A stretch of DNA of 64,000 bases from an uncultured Prevotella sp. (GCA_937922435.1 CAKZVT010000029.1:73378-137377); one strand, 5' to 3'; shown: positions 14,568 to 22,870, counted from the stretch's first letter. The notes: generated by a model not told the origin, from the letters alone. Program-made: numbers and translations.

Positions 14568-15185
14568 ATGGAAAGCAACCTTAACAAATACATCGCGGTG
14601 GCATACAAGCTGTACACCGTGGACGGAGAAGTGAGCGAACTTGTGGAAGAGGCAACCGACGGAGAGCCGTTCCAGTTCATAAGCGGCTACGGCATAGCCC
14701 TCGACGCGTTCGAGCAGAAGGTAGCCGCGCTGGAAAAGGGCGCGGAGTTTGACTTCACACTGACAAAGGACGACGCCTACGGCGACTACGAGCAGGAGCA
14801 TGTGCTCGACCTGGACAAGGCCATCTTCTCCATAAACGGCCACTTCGACCACGAGAACATATACAAGGACGCCATCGTGCCGCTGCAAAACGAGGACGGC
14901 AACAGGTTCTACGGACGAGTGCTCGAAGTAGGCACCGACAAGGTGAAAATAGACCTCAACCACCCCTTGGCAGGCAAGACGCTCAACTTCAAGGGGCACA
15001 TCGTAGAGTCGCGCGAGGCCACAAACGAGGAAATAGAGGGCCTTGTAAATCGCATGAGCGGCGAAGGCTGCTGCTGTGGAGGGCACGGCGACGACGGCTG
15101 TTGCGGCCATCACCACGACCACGAGGGCGGATGCTGCGGCCATGACCACGGCCACGGGGACGGCGGATGCTGCCACAGGAAGTAA
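14568..15185 (+). CDS. slyD: SlyD-like FKBP-type peptidyl-prolyl isomerase with metal-binding tail
   Basis: Cytoplasmic prolyl isomerase and chaperone, 205 residues. The FKBP domain is split by an insert-in-flap chaperone domain: YIAVAYKLYTVDGEVSELVEE opens it, GYGIALDAFEQKVAALEKG and DFTLTKDDAYGDYEQEHV form the flap region, and NHPLAGKTLNFKGHIVESREA is the conserved SlyD signature. From about residue 165 the chain becomes a Cys/His/Gly-rich tail (GCCCGGHG, CCGHHHDHEGGCCGHDHGHG) expected to bind nickel or zinc, as in E. coli SlyD, which feeds Ni into hydrogenase. Which metal enzyme it serves here is unknown. The stop codon overlaps the left arm of the inverted repeat at 15184-15276. Confidence 0.94.
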   Translation: MESNLNKYIAVAYKLYTVDGEVSELVEEATDGEPFQFISGYGIALDAFEQKVAALEKGAEFDFTLTKDDAYGDYEQEHVLDLDKAIFSINGHFDHENIYKDAIVPLQNEDGNRFYGRVLEVGTDKVKIDLNHPLAGKTLNFKGHIVESREATNEEIEGLVNRMSGEGCCCGGHGDDGCCGHHHDHEGGCCGHDHGHGDGGCCHRK

Positions 15186-15276
15186 TGAATAATTAATAAT
15201 GAATAATGAAAAATCATGCTTTGACAGGCTAATCACCGCAGGGCGATTTTTCATTATTCATTATTAATTATTCATT
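15184..15276. repeat. 32-bp perfect inverted repeat, AT-rich, 29-nt loop
   Basis: Arms 15184-15215 and 15245-15276 are exact reverse complements made of AATGAATAATTAATAATG words. The left arm begins in the slyD stop codon. Similar single-arm words occur at 3148-3177. Confidence 0.95.
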
Positions 15277-15317
15277 CCACCATTATTCATTTTTCATTTT
15301 TAACTATTCATTCCACC

Positions 15318-16394
15318 ATGCGTAACACTTTCGGCAACCTGCTGCGCCTCACCACCTTCGGCGAAAGCCACGGGGCGGCCATCGGCGGAGTGCTCGACGG
15401 ATACCCGGCAGGCATCGACATCGACATGGATTTCATCCAGGCCGAACTTGACCGCCGCCGACCCGGACAGAGCGACATAACCACCGGGCGCGACGAAGCC
15501 GACCGCGTGGAACTGCTGAGCGGCGTGTTCGAAGGCCGCTCTACGGGCTGCCCCATCGGCTTCATCGTCAGGAACACCAACCAGAGGTCGGCCGACTATG
15601 ACGAAATGCGCACCGCCCTGCGCCCGTCGCACGCCGATTACACGTACACTTGCAAGTACGGCGTGCGCGACTACCGCGGCGGCGGCCGCTCGTCGGCACG
15701 CATCACAATCAGCCGCTGCGTGGGCGGCGCGCTGGCAAAGCTGGCCCTGCGGCGGCTCGGCATAAGCGTGCAGGCGTACACGTCGCAGGTGGGCGGCATC
15801 GCGCTCGACAACGACTACCGCCTGTACGACCTCTCCAAGACCGACGACAACATAGTGCGCTGCCCCGACGAGGCCAAGGCCGGCGAGATGGCGGAGCTTA
15901 TAAGAGAGGTGAAAGCGGCAGGCGACACCGTGGGAGGAACAATAACCTGCGTCGTCAAAGGATGCCCGGCAGGACTGGGCGAGCCGGAGTTCGGCAAGCT
16001 GCACGCCGCCCTCGGCGCGGCCATGCTCGGCATAAACGCCGTAAAGGGCATTGAGTTCGGCACGGGCTTCGCCTTCGCAGCCATGCGCGGCAGCCAGGCC
16101 AACGACGCCTTTTGCAACGACAACGGGCGCATATCCACCGCAACCAACCACAGCGGAGGCATACAGGGAGGTATCAGCAACGGACAGGACATTTACTTCC
16201 GCATAGCCTTCAAGCCCGTGGCAACGCTCCTGCAAGAACAACATACCGTAACCGTAGACGGACAACCGACAACCCTCAAGGCGCGCGGAAGGCACGACCC
16301 GTGCGTGCTGCCACGGGCTGTACCAATAGTGGAAGCCATGACAGCAATGACACTTCTTGACTACTATTTGATAGAAAAAACAAACAATTTGTAG
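15318..16394 (+). CDS. aroC: chorismate synthase
   Basis: Last step of the shikimate pathway: EPSP to chorismate with reduced FMN. The 358-residue protein has the family signatures TTFGESHGAAIGG (residues 13-25, catalytic His), RRRPGQSDITTGRDE, SHADYTYTCKYGVRDYRGGG, RSSAR, and near the end HSGGIQGGISNGQDI. All landmarks are intact, with normal length. It supplies chorismate to the branch enzymes encoded at 1093-3092. It lies 132 nt after slyD, the gap being almost wholly inverted repeat, so cotranscription is possible but not shown. Confidence 0.97.
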   Translation: MRNTFGNLLRLTTFGESHGAAIGGVLDGYPAGIDIDMDFIQAELDRRRPGQSDITTGRDEADRVELLSGVFEGRSTGCPIGFIVRNTNQRSADYDEMRTALRPSHADYTYTCKYGVRDYRGGGRSSARITISRCVGGALAKLALRRLGISVQAYTSQVGGIALDNDYRLYDLSKTDDNIVRCPDEAKAGEMAELIREVKAAGDTVGGTITCVVKGCPAGLGEPEFGKLHAALGAAMLGINAVKGIEFGTGFAFAAMRGSQANDAFCNDNGRISTATNHSGGIQGGISNGQDIYFRIAFKPVATLLQEQHTVTVDGQPTTLKARGRHDPCVLPRAVPIVEAMTAMTLLDYYLIEKTNNL

Positions 16395-16407
16395 TTTTTT
16401 AACAAAT

Positions 16408-16464
16408 GGGGGGGTAAAATTCATGCCTAATACTTTGCAAATTACAAATATTGCAGTATCTTTG
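16408..16464 (+). promoter_or_regulatory. G7 tract and promoter of the candidate small RNA
   Basis: A run of seven G (16408-16414) followed by TAAAAT precedes a textbook promoter: TTTG at 16434-16437, 19 nt, TATCTTTG at 16457-16464. The same ATG(n)TAAAAT layout with nine G occurs at 61010-61026. Confidence 0.75.
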
Positions 16465-16470
16465 CACTGA

Positions 16471-16565
16471 CAATTCAGGGTTTGTGAAAATCTTGATTTC
16501 GTCAATTTAAGTCTAGTTTAGTTTTTGTGTTGGTTGAGAGCGGTCAATTGGCCGCTCTCTTTTCG
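16471..16565 (+). ncRNA. candidate small RNA of about 95 nt
   Basis: A strong promoter points into 16471-16565, where no reading frame of useful length exists. The segment ends in GAGAGCGG (16536-16543) paired with CCGCTCTC (16552-16559), extended by two inner pairs, then TTTTC, a rho-independent terminator. It could be an independent small RNA or an attenuated leader of the TraB/GumN gene that begins 175 nt further on; that gene seems to have its own TACTTTTG box at 16679-16686, which favours independence. I cannot assign an Rfam family. Confidence 0.55.
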
Positions 16566-16739
16566 TTTGCCATAAAACAAGCAAACGCCACGCCGGAGAA
16601 CATCACCCCTCATGCGTTAAAAGATGTATCATTATGAAAAAAAACAAAACCCATTCTTCGTTTGGCGGCTTTTTTTCGTACTTTTGTTGGCAGAATGAAC
16701 AAAAAACGACAACCAAACTAACATCAATTCAACAAAAAC

Positions 16740-17642
16740 ATGAAAAAGATTTGCTCAATGTTGCTGCTCATCATGGCGGCAGTCACAGTCCAGGCGCAGC
16801 TGCTCTGGAAAGTAACAGGCAACGGCCTGCAAAAGCCTTCGTACATAATCGGCACATACCACCTGGCCGACGCGTCGTTCGCCGACAGCATTAAGGGTCT
16901 CAAGGCAGCCTTGGACGCATCTGAACAGGTGTACGGCGAAATAATAATGGCCGACATGACTTCGCCCGAAAACATGCAAAAGATGCAGGCGGCGATGATG
17001 CTTCCCGACGGACAGACCATAGACAAGCTCTACAACGCCGACGAGATGGCACGCATCAATACGCTGGTGAAAAACGTATTGGGCGTTGAACTGACCAACC
17101 CCATGGTAATGCAGCAGCTCGGCAAGCTGACTCCATACGCCTTGCAGACGCAACTCGGAGTGCTCATTTACATGAAAAAGCATCCCGTATTCAATCCCAA
17201 TAACGGCTTTGACAGCTACTTCCAGAAGGAAGCCGCAGCCAAAGGAAAGAACGTAGGAGGACTGGAGACGTTTGACTTCCAAATCAACACGCTGTTCAAA
17301 AGCACTACAATGGAACGCCAGAAGCAGCTGCTGCTCTGCCTGGCGGACAACCTTGAGTTCAACGAAGAACAGACTGAAAACATTATAAAGGCGTTTTTCG
17401 CGCAAGACCTTGACGGCATCGAGAAGGCAATGGACGCCAAGATGAACAACACCTGCGACGGAACGCCCGAGGAAAAGGAGACGCTCATCTACGCACGCAA
17501 CGACAACTGGATGAAGCAGATGCCTGAAATAATGAAGCAGAAGAGCACCTTGTTCGCCGTAGGAGCTGGCCATCTGCCCGGCGAACGCGGCCTGCTGGCA
17601 CAGCTGAAAAAGGCCGGTTACACCGTAGAAGGCGTGAAATAA
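16740..17642 (+). CDS. TraB/GumN family exported protein
   Basis: A 300-residue exported protein of the TraB/PrgY/GumN (ChaN-like, erythromycin-esterase-related) family. Signal peptide MKKICSMLLLIMAAVTVQAQ. The N-terminal signature LWKVTGNGLQKPSYIIGTYHLAD contains the conserved GTxH; the distal His-containing motif is FAVGAGHLPGERGL near residue 280. These two motifs are thought to form a metal-dependent hydrolase-like site. Homologues include a plasmid pheromone shutdown protein and eukaryotic mitochondrial TRABD; the substrate is not known. A TACTTTTG box at 16679-16686 and a terminator at 17670-17705 bracket it as a single-gene unit. Confidence 0.88.
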   Translation: MKKICSMLLLIMAAVTVQAQLLWKVTGNGLQKPSYIIGTYHLADASFADSIKGLKAALDASEQVYGEIIMADMTSPENMQKMQAAMMLPDGQTIDKLYNADEMARINTLVKNVLGVELTNPMVMQQLGKLTPYALQTQLGVLIYMKKHPVFNPNNGFDSYFQKEAAAKGKNVGGLETFDFQINTLFKSTTMERQKQLLLCLADNLEFNEEQTENIIKAFFAQDLDGIEKAMDAKMNNTCDGTPEEKETLIYARNDNWMKQMPEIMKQKSTLFAVGAGHLPGERGLLAQLKKAGYTVEGVK

Positions 17643-17669
17643 CGCGCTGACAAACATTCAATAATACGA

Positions 17670-17705
17670 AAAACGGTCGGACATTTAATTTTGTCCGACC
17701 GTTTT
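17670..17705. terminator. bidirectional terminator
   Basis: 14-bp stem AAAACGGTCGGACA / TGTCCGACCGTTTT with an 8-nt loop, T-rich on both sides; lies between the TraB/GumN gene and the convergent pyrD. Confidence 0.88.
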
Positions 17706-17744
17706 CTTTTCATGTAACAGCTGATATAACGACCAGCTGTACGT

Positions 17745-18653
17745 TTATTCCAACGCTCCGATTATTTCCCTTACAGACTTGCATCCGTGCGCGTCGAGCC
17801 ACTCGTTGATGCCGTCGCGCACCTTGATTGTAACCTCCGGGTCGATGAAATTGGCCGTGCCAATCTCGATGGCGGTAGCCCCGGCCATGATGAACTCTAT
17901 TGCATCGCGTGCGTTACAGATGCCTCCAAGGCCGATTACAGGGATTTTCACCGCCTTTGCCACCTGCCAAACCATGCGCAAGGCGACAGGCTTCACCGCC
18001 GGGCCGCTCAATCCTCCAGTGCCGATACTTAGCATAGGGCGGCGCTTCTCGATGTCGATTGCCATACCCATAAGCGTGTTGATGAGCGACACGGAGTCAG
18101 CTCCCTCCGCCTCTACGGCGCGCGCTATCTCGGCGATATCCGTCACATTGGGCGACAATTTCACGATGAGCGTCTTGGGATAACGCGCCCTAACGGCCCT
18201 GACAACGCTCGAAGCACCGGCACATGTAACGCCGAACGCCATGCCGCCGTCCTTCACGTTGGGGCAGGATATGTTCAGCTCGATTGCCGGAATGCGCTCC
18301 AATTCAGCTATGCGGGCGGCGCATTCGGCGTAGTCTTCAGGCGAAGAGCCGCTCACATTGACGATGAAATTGGTGTCGATGTCCTTTATTTCCGGGTAAA
18401 TATGCTCGCAGAAGTAGTCCACTCCCTTGTTTTGCAGGCCGACGCAGTTAAGCATACCCGAAGACGTCTCTACCATACGGGGGTAGTCGTTGCCCTCGCG
18501 CGGCTTCAAGGTGGTGCCCTTCACTATTATGCCTCCTATGCCTTCAAGGGGCACGAAATCAGCAAATTCAGGCCCGTAACCGAACGTTCCCGATGCGGTC
18601 ATAACCGGATTTTTCAACCGCAAACCCTTTATTTCAACGCTTAAATCTGCCAT
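17745..18653 (-). CDS. pyrD: dihydroorotate dehydrogenase B, catalytic subunit
   Basis: Class 1B dihydroorotate dehydrogenase of pyrimidine synthesis (302 residues, FMN TIM barrel). It opens LKNPVMTASGTFGYG, has GGIIVKGTTLKPREGN, the active-site loop ELNISCPNVKDGG with the base Cys that marks class 1, LSPNVTDI, GTGGLSGPAVKPVALRMV and VIGLGGICNARDAIEFIMAGA. In class 1B the electrons pass to NAD through an FAD/2Fe-2S subunit, encoded here by pyrK immediately upstream. The start codon lies inside the end of pyrK (13-nt overlap), implying translational coupling. Confidence 0.96.
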   Translation of the reverse strand: MADLSVEIKGLRLKNPVMTASGTFGYGPEFADFVPLEGIGGIIVKGTTLKPREGNDYPRMVETSSGMLNCVGLQNKGVDYFCEHIYPEIKDIDTNFIVNVSGSSPEDYAECAARIAELERIPAIELNISCPNVKDGGMAFGVTCAGASSVVRAVRARYPKTLIVKLSPNVTDIAEIARAVEAEGADSVSLINTLMGMAIDIEKRRPMLSIGTGGLSGPAVKPVALRMVWQVAKAVKIPVIGLGGICNARDAIEFIMAGATAIEIGTANFIDPEVTIKVRDGINEWLDAHGCKSVREIIGALE

Positions 18654-19417
18654 AACAACTTATTTATATTAAATACCGGACCTTCCTTGCACACACACAG
18701 GTTGCCTTCAACCGTCTTCTCAACGCAGCAGAGGCAAGCGCCAAGGCCGCAGGCCATCATGTTTTCAAGCGAAACTTCGCACTCTATGCCGCGCGACTTG
18801 GCGTATTTCGCAACGGCGACCATCATCGGCTTAGGGCCGCACGACGCTATACGGTCGAAACGTACCTCGTCAAGCACAGAATGGTTTGTCACGAAACCGC
18901 GCTCACCGGCCGTCCCGTCCTCCGTGGTAAGGCACACGCGGCCATACTTCTCGAACTCGTCAAGCATGAGCAAATCGCCCTTTGAGCGCGCTCCGAGCAG
19001 GAAAACGGGCTTGCAGCCTACGTCATTCAGCCGCTTGCCGAAGTAAAGCAACGGCGCGACTCCCACGCCGCCGCCCACCAAAAGCACATTTTCCGTAGCG
19101 CAGGAAGGCATCGTGAAGCTGTTGCCCAATGGGAACATGCAGTTCAACACGTCGCCTGCCTGAAGACCGGCGAGGCGGCGCGTGCCGTCGCCAACGGCCG
19201 CAACGAGCAGCCACAGCTGGTTAGCGTCATAATCAACAAAGTTTACCGAAATAGGACGGCGCAGAAAAGTAGAGGGCGAACCGTCAACCCTTACCTCGAC
19301 AAACTGCCCCGGAAGAATATCGGGCAGCCTGCCGTCCTGCGTCAGTTTGATGAGGACATGCTTGCCGGAAACATGTTCCACAGAGACGACCCACAGGTCA
19401 GAAACATATTTTTTCAT
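18641..19417 (-). CDS. pyrK: dihydroorotate dehydrogenase B, electron-transfer subunit
   Basis: Ferredoxin-reductase-like subunit that carries FAD and a 2Fe-2S cluster and passes electrons from PyrD to NAD+. From the ATG at 19417 it is 258 residues: FAD-binding beta barrel with STFLRRPISVNFVDY, NAD-site LLVGGGVGVAPLLYFGKRL, CGPKPMMVAV, and the cluster loop MACGLGACLCCVEKT...CVCKEGPVF holding four Cys. The longer frame to 19492 would run through the promoter and is rejected. It forms a two-gene operon with pyrD. Confidence 0.94.
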   Translation of the reverse strand: MKKYVSDLWVVSVEHVSGKHVLIKLTQDGRLPDILPGQFVEVRVDGSPSTFLRRPISVNFVDYDANQLWLLVAAVGDGTRRLAGLQAGDVLNCMFPLGNSFTMPSCATENVLLVGGGVGVAPLLYFGKRLNDVGCKPVFLLGARSKGDLLMLDEFEKYGRVCLTTEDGTAGERGFVTNHSVLDEVRFDRIASCGPKPMMVAVAKYAKSRGIECEVSLENMMACGLGACLCCVEKTVEGNLCVCKEGPVFNINKLLWQI

Positions 19418-19466
19418 GCTGTATCTATTTTTCTTTAATATTAATGTAAACGTGCGTTTCCTGTTG

Positions 19467-19498
19467 CAAAAGTACAAAATATGGACGCGCAATCCAAA
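19467..19498 (-). promoter_or_regulatory. pyrKD promoter
   Basis: TTTG (19495-19498), 20 nt, TACTTTTG (19467-19474) read on the minus strand; a close match to the Bacteroidetes consensus. It settles the pyrK start at 19417. Confidence 0.78.
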
Positions 19499-19581
19499 GG
19501 ATAAGCGGCCAAACAGCTAAAAAAGGCGGACATTAAACGCCGCCAACAGGCAAGCGCACGCCGTAACGCATATTTACGCTT

Positions 19582-19669
19582 CTGCAAAAGACCGTCTTTC
19601 GCCTTGCAAAAGACCGTCTTTTACACGCCAAAAGGCCACCTTTCACAGCGTAAAAGGTGGCCTTTTGCA
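19582..19669. repeat. 22-bp palindrome array, four units
   Basis: Units at 19582, 19604, 19626 and 19648. Units 3 and 4 form a perfect 15-bp hairpin, CAAAAGGCCACCTTT (19629-19643) with AAAGGTGGCCTTTTG (19653-19667). It lies just 3' of the XRE regulator gene and may terminate it. Confidence 0.9.
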
Positions 19670-19701
19670 AAACGGCATGACAACCGGCATCGTGTCGCCG
19701 G

Positions 19702-20175
19702 TCATTTCTTGGGCACAAAGCTCTCGTAAGTAAGGTCGTCAAAGTACACCCTGATTTCGGTGATTTGCCGCTGCGGACGCTCCACATACCTTATTTCGGG
19801 CTTCATCTGGGCGGCATACCCCCTCTGTTGCGGACGTGACCCACCAGCATCTCCACCGCCTGCGAACAAATCGGGTACGCGTCCTTCAATATGAGATGGC
19901 GGCATGCCGTTGTCTGTTCCACCGTCACCAGGCTGTACGTCGCCGTCGTCCTTCGAGTCGTTGAACATCTGTCCGTGGCCGAACATCAGCCAGTCCGTAT
20001 TCAAGTTTGGTATTTTACTCTTTATTGCCTCTACCGTGTTAAGGGTAGGACGGGTGCGGTCGTTGAAGATGCTGCTAAGCGACGCGGCGTTAATTCCTAT
20101 GAAGTTGGCAAAGGTCTGCTGGCTCATGTGCTGGGCCTCCATTATCTGCCTGATTCTGTCTTTCATCTCTGTCAT
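19702..20175 (-). CDS. XRE-family helix-turn-helix regulator
   Basis: A 157-residue protein with an N-terminal lambda-repressor-like HTH (residues 4-62): RIRQIMEAQHMSQQTFANFI, GINAASLSSIFNDRTRPTLN, VEAIKSKIPNLNTDWLMFGHG. A low-complexity Gly/Asp/Pro linker (about 70-125) follows, then a short C-terminal segment RQITEIRVYFDDLTYESFVP that may mediate oligomerisation. Similar proteins are common in Bacteroidales with unknown targets. It faces an AT-rich 740-bp gap carrying several TCTAAA/TTTAGA words that could be its operators. Start could be Met4 (20166). Confidence 0.82.
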   Translation of the reverse strand: MTEMKDRIRQIMEAQHMSQQTFANFIGINAASLSSIFNDRTRPTLNTVEAIKSKIPNLNTDWLMFGHGQMFNDSKDDGDVQPGDGGTDNGMPPSHIEGRVPDLFAGGGDAGGSRPQQRGYAAQMKPEIRYVERPQRQITEIRVYFDDLTYESFVPKK

Positions 20176-20918
20176 AATCGTATGTTCAGCTCTAATTTCC
20201 CGATTTTTCTAAGATTTTACAAAGGTAAATCAAAAAATTTAATTACACAACAAATCTAAAAGAAATTAGGAGATTAAATTTTTAGGTTTAGATATTTATA
20301 TTTACAAACACAAATCATCATTTCTTTGCGTTTTGAAATTACAAATACAAATCTAAATCAACGTCTGTAAATATGGCGTAAAGCTATAATCCAGCCTTTT
20401 TGTGCAAGTAATTCATTATAAATCTGTTATTTAACCGCGATACAAGCAAAAACTGGCGTTTATGCAATAAATGAATGGTTAAAATACGGAATAAGATTGA
20501 ACAAACTCAAAGTAAAACGCCTTTTTGCACTGAAAATCAGCGTATTACAAGCTAAAACACGTTTTGTATAAATATGTCTCGTAATTTATTAATTTGAATA
20601 TTTTGATTAATAAACATATATTTAATCATGAAATACACAACAAACAAACATAAATTTAGACTTTTGAAACATCAAATTGGTTTGCAGATAATAAATATTT
20701 AAGGTTCTAAAATCAACAATTATATATATTAATAAATGCTAACACTAAATCAAGGAGCCCTTTTTAGGGCAAAAATCGCGTTTTTTCCGATATTCCGAAA
20801 CGATGGTAAAGTTGCTTGAAAATACGCTATTCTCAGAGCGTCAAAAATCATAAAACTGCCTGATTTTTAACGCTTTTACCCTTGTTTTTTATGTACATGA
20901 AAACTGATGAAATAGAAA
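20176..20918. other. AT-rich gap without genes
   Basis: About 740 bp, strikingly more AT-rich than the flanks, with stops in all frames. It contains TACCTTTG on the minus strand (20220-20227), a likely -7 box for the XRE gene, and four TCTAAA/TTTAGA words at 20255, 20287, 20352 and 20655. No tandem array, tRNA or gene remnant is seen. Confidence 0.6.
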
Positions 20919-20945
20919 AAAAGAGGTCGTTTTTCGACCTCTTTT
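20919..20945 (-). terminator. holA terminator
   Basis: AAAAGAGGTCG (20919-20929) / CGACCTCTTTT (20935-20945) with a 5-nt T loop; overlaps the first base of the holA stop codon and is followed by a T-run on the minus strand. Confidence 0.88.
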
Positions 20946-21973
20946 CAGTGTAAAATGAAGAAAATCAGCTCGCGAAGCAACTCCCCTATGGGCGTATTCG
21001 GGTTGTCAAGCCCCTTGCTTTTGGCGTCTGTCTCCCTGATTTTCGATATAATCTGCATCACCTTCACGCCGGTGTAGTTCCGCATGCCCGTCAGGTAGTC
21101 TCTCGCTGCCCACCCTCCCCTAAGGTCGAGCCAACGTGCCACGCCGTCTTCAGTATAAGGCCGCGGCGCGTAATACGCTATGAGCAGGTTCTGGAAATAA
21201 GAGAACAGCATCGGCACGAGCATGTATGCGTTGCCAGCCTTCGGATTGCCGTTGAAGTAATAGAGTATGCGGTTGGCCTTGGCAACGTCGCGGTTGACGA
21301 TGGCCGAGCGCAGCTCGAAGGCGTTGAAGTCCTTGCTCACCCCGATGCGCGCCTCCACCACTTCGGGCGTTATGCGCCGGTCGTTGTCCGTGAGCGAAAG
21401 GATTAGCTTGTCAAGCTCACCGGTTATTCGGCTAAGGTCGGCCCCTATGTGGTCGGCTATCATCTGCGCGGCCTTGTTGTCGATGGTGGCGCGGCCGTTC
21501 ACCTTGAGGTAATTCTCGATGAAGGCAGGCAGTTCGTAGTCGCGCTTCTTCTTGCTTTCAAAGACAACGCCAACCGCCGCGGCCTTGGCCAGTATTTTCT
21601 TGCGTCCGTCGATAGAGCCGTTCTTGTGGCATATTACGAGCACCGTAGTCTGCATGGGCTTCTCCACGTACCGCTCCAGCCGCTCCCAGTTCTTAATGTT
21701 CTGCGCCTCTTTTACGATGACTACCTGCCTTTCGGCCATCATCGGGTAGCGGCGCGCCATGTCAACGATTTGGTTTGGCTGAACGTCGGAACCGAAAACG
21801 ACCGACTGGTTGAAGTCGCGCTCCTCAGGCTTTAGGGCGTTGGCCTCGATGAACGACGAGACTTTGTCAATATAATAACCCTCCTCGCCCATCAATATGT
21901 ACACCGGCGCATATCTGCCTTCACGCAGGTCGCGCATTATGCTGTCGTAGGTAGCAATCTTCTTTTCGGCCAT
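20945..21973 (-). CDS. holA: DNA polymerase III delta subunit
   Basis: Delta subunit of the clamp loader, which opens the sliding clamp (342 residues). It has the N-terminal APVYILMGEEGYYIDKVSSFIEANAL of the degenerate AAA+ domain, then VVFGSDVQPNQIVDMARRYPMM, RQVVIVKEAQNIKNWERLERYV, VFESKKKRDYELPAFIENYL, and the C-terminal collar domain (NAYMLVPMLFSYFQNLLIAYY). Typical of HolA it lacks a working Walker A. Single-gene unit with its own terminator. Confidence 0.93.
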   Translation of the reverse strand: MAEKKIATYDSIMRDLREGRYAPVYILMGEEGYYIDKVSSFIEANALKPEERDFNQSVVFGSDVQPNQIVDMARRYPMMAERQVVIVKEAQNIKNWERLERYVEKPMQTTVLVICHKNGSIDGRKKILAKAAAVGVVFESKKKRDYELPAFIENYLKVNGRATIDNKAAQMIADHIGADLSRITGELDKLILSLTDNDRRITPEVVEARIGVSKDFNAFELRSAIVNRDVAKANRILYYFNGNPKAGNAYMLVPMLFSYFQNLLIAYYAPRPYTEDGVARWLDLRGGWAARDYLTGMRNYTGVKVMQIISKIRETDAKSKGLDNPNTPIGELLRELIFFILH

Positions 21974-22044
21974 ATAAATAATGGTTTACGTGCGCACGGA
22001 CGGCAAAAAACGTGCAAAAACAAAGGTTTTCAGCCGTTATTCAT

Positions 22045-22052
22045 TATCTTTG
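22045..22052 (+). promoter_or_regulatory. -7 box of the PD-(D/E)XK gene
   Basis: TATCTTTG, 40 nt before the ATG at 22092. It supports the internal start rather than the longer frame from 21981. Confidence 0.5.
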
Positions 22053-22091
22053 CCGACGCATAACGCACTTTCAGAATGCAAATTTAATAAA

Positions 22092-22541
22092 ATGTATCGA
22101 TTAAACCTACCACAATACGAAATAAAAATAACACAGCGACAAGGCAAGCCTTACATCCTCGACACGCTGCGCCGACGCTACGTCGCACTGACGCCGGAGG
22201 AATGGGTGCGCCAGCATTTCGTCCACTTCCTCACCGAACTGAAAGGCTATCCGCCGTCGCTGCTTGCCAACGAGGTGGAGCTTCGCGTGGGCGACAAGCG
22301 CCTGCGGTGCGACAGCGTGCTGTACAACACAGCTGCGCAGCCCGTCATGCTCATTGAATACAAAGCCCCTACGGTGCAGCTTACGCAGCGCGTGTTCGAC
22401 CAAATCACGGCGTACAATATGCTGCTGCACGTAGATTACCTCATCGTAAGCAACGGCCTGCAACACTATTGCTGCCGCATGGACTACGAGAACCACACGT
22501 ACACCTTCCTGCGTGACATCCCTGAATATAACGAACTATAA
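22092..22541 (+). CDS. type I restriction R-subunit N-terminal-like protein (PD-(D/E)XK fold)
   Basis: A 149-residue protein resembling the stand-alone HsdR N-terminal-like domain. It has RRYVALTPEEWVRQHFVHFL, then the nuclease-core elements: VELRVGDKRLRCDSVLY (acidic D), MLIEYKAP (the E-x-K pair) and QITAYNMLLHVDYLIVSNGLQHYCC. No helicase or methylase gene is near, so it is not a working restriction system. Function of such solo domains in Bacteroidetes is unknown; a nuclease or nucleic-acid quality-control role is a guess. The next gene begins 3 nt after its stop, forming a tight operon. Confidence 0.82.
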   Translation: MYRLNLPQYEIKITQRQGKPYILDTLRRRYVALTPEEWVRQHFVHFLTELKGYPPSLLANEVELRVGDKRLRCDSVLYNTAAQPVMLIEYKAPTVQLTQRVFDQITAYNMLLHVDYLIVSNGLQHYCCRMDYENHTYTFLRDIPEYNEL

Positions 22542-22544
22542 GCC

Positions 22545-22727
22545 ATGAAAAAGGAAACAAAGGCAAGAATACTTGCAACCATCATCCTGATGCCCATTTA
22601 CGGGGCAATATGCTACGCCCTTTACAGCCTCGACGTAATGTCGAAAGACAGCGCGATTGGCTGCTTCATAGCAATGGCAACCGTCGAACCAATCCTGTAT
22701 CTAATCAAGAAAAGCAACCAAAGGTAG
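22545..22727 (+). CDS. small two-helix membrane protein
   Basis: Sixty residues with two hydrophobic segments (about 8-27, ATIILMPIYGAICYALYSLD, and 35-53, SAIGCFIAMATVEPILYLI) and basic ends (MKKETKAR, KKSNQR). It starts 3 nt after the PD-(D/E)XK gene and ends before a terminator, so the pair is one transcription unit. No family is recognised. Pairing of a nuclease-like protein with a tiny membrane protein is noteworthy. Confidence 0.7.
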   Translation: MKKETKARILATIILMPIYGAICYALYSLDVMSKDSAIGCFIAMATVEPILYLIKKSNQR

Positions 22728-22754
22728 CCCGTTTGACGGCTTACGCATAAATCA

Positions 22755-22786
22755 CAAAGCCCCGGCTTTCACAAGCCAGGGCTTTG
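22755..22786 (+). terminator. hairpin terminator
   Basis: CAAAGCCCCGGCTT / AAGCCAGGGCTTTG with one mismatch and a 4-nt loop, between convergent genes. Confidence 0.75.
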
Positions 22787-22870
22787 ATGTATTCCGAAGG
22801 ATTGACCCTTCGGACATAATTCAATATAGACATAAAAACTAAAAATACGTGTCCTGGCCGTAATGGCTTA

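Noticed and set aside
16755..17657. 300-codon antisense frame opposite the TraB/GumN gene
   Set aside because: Exact shadow with no start signal; the sense strand has a signal peptide and family motifs.
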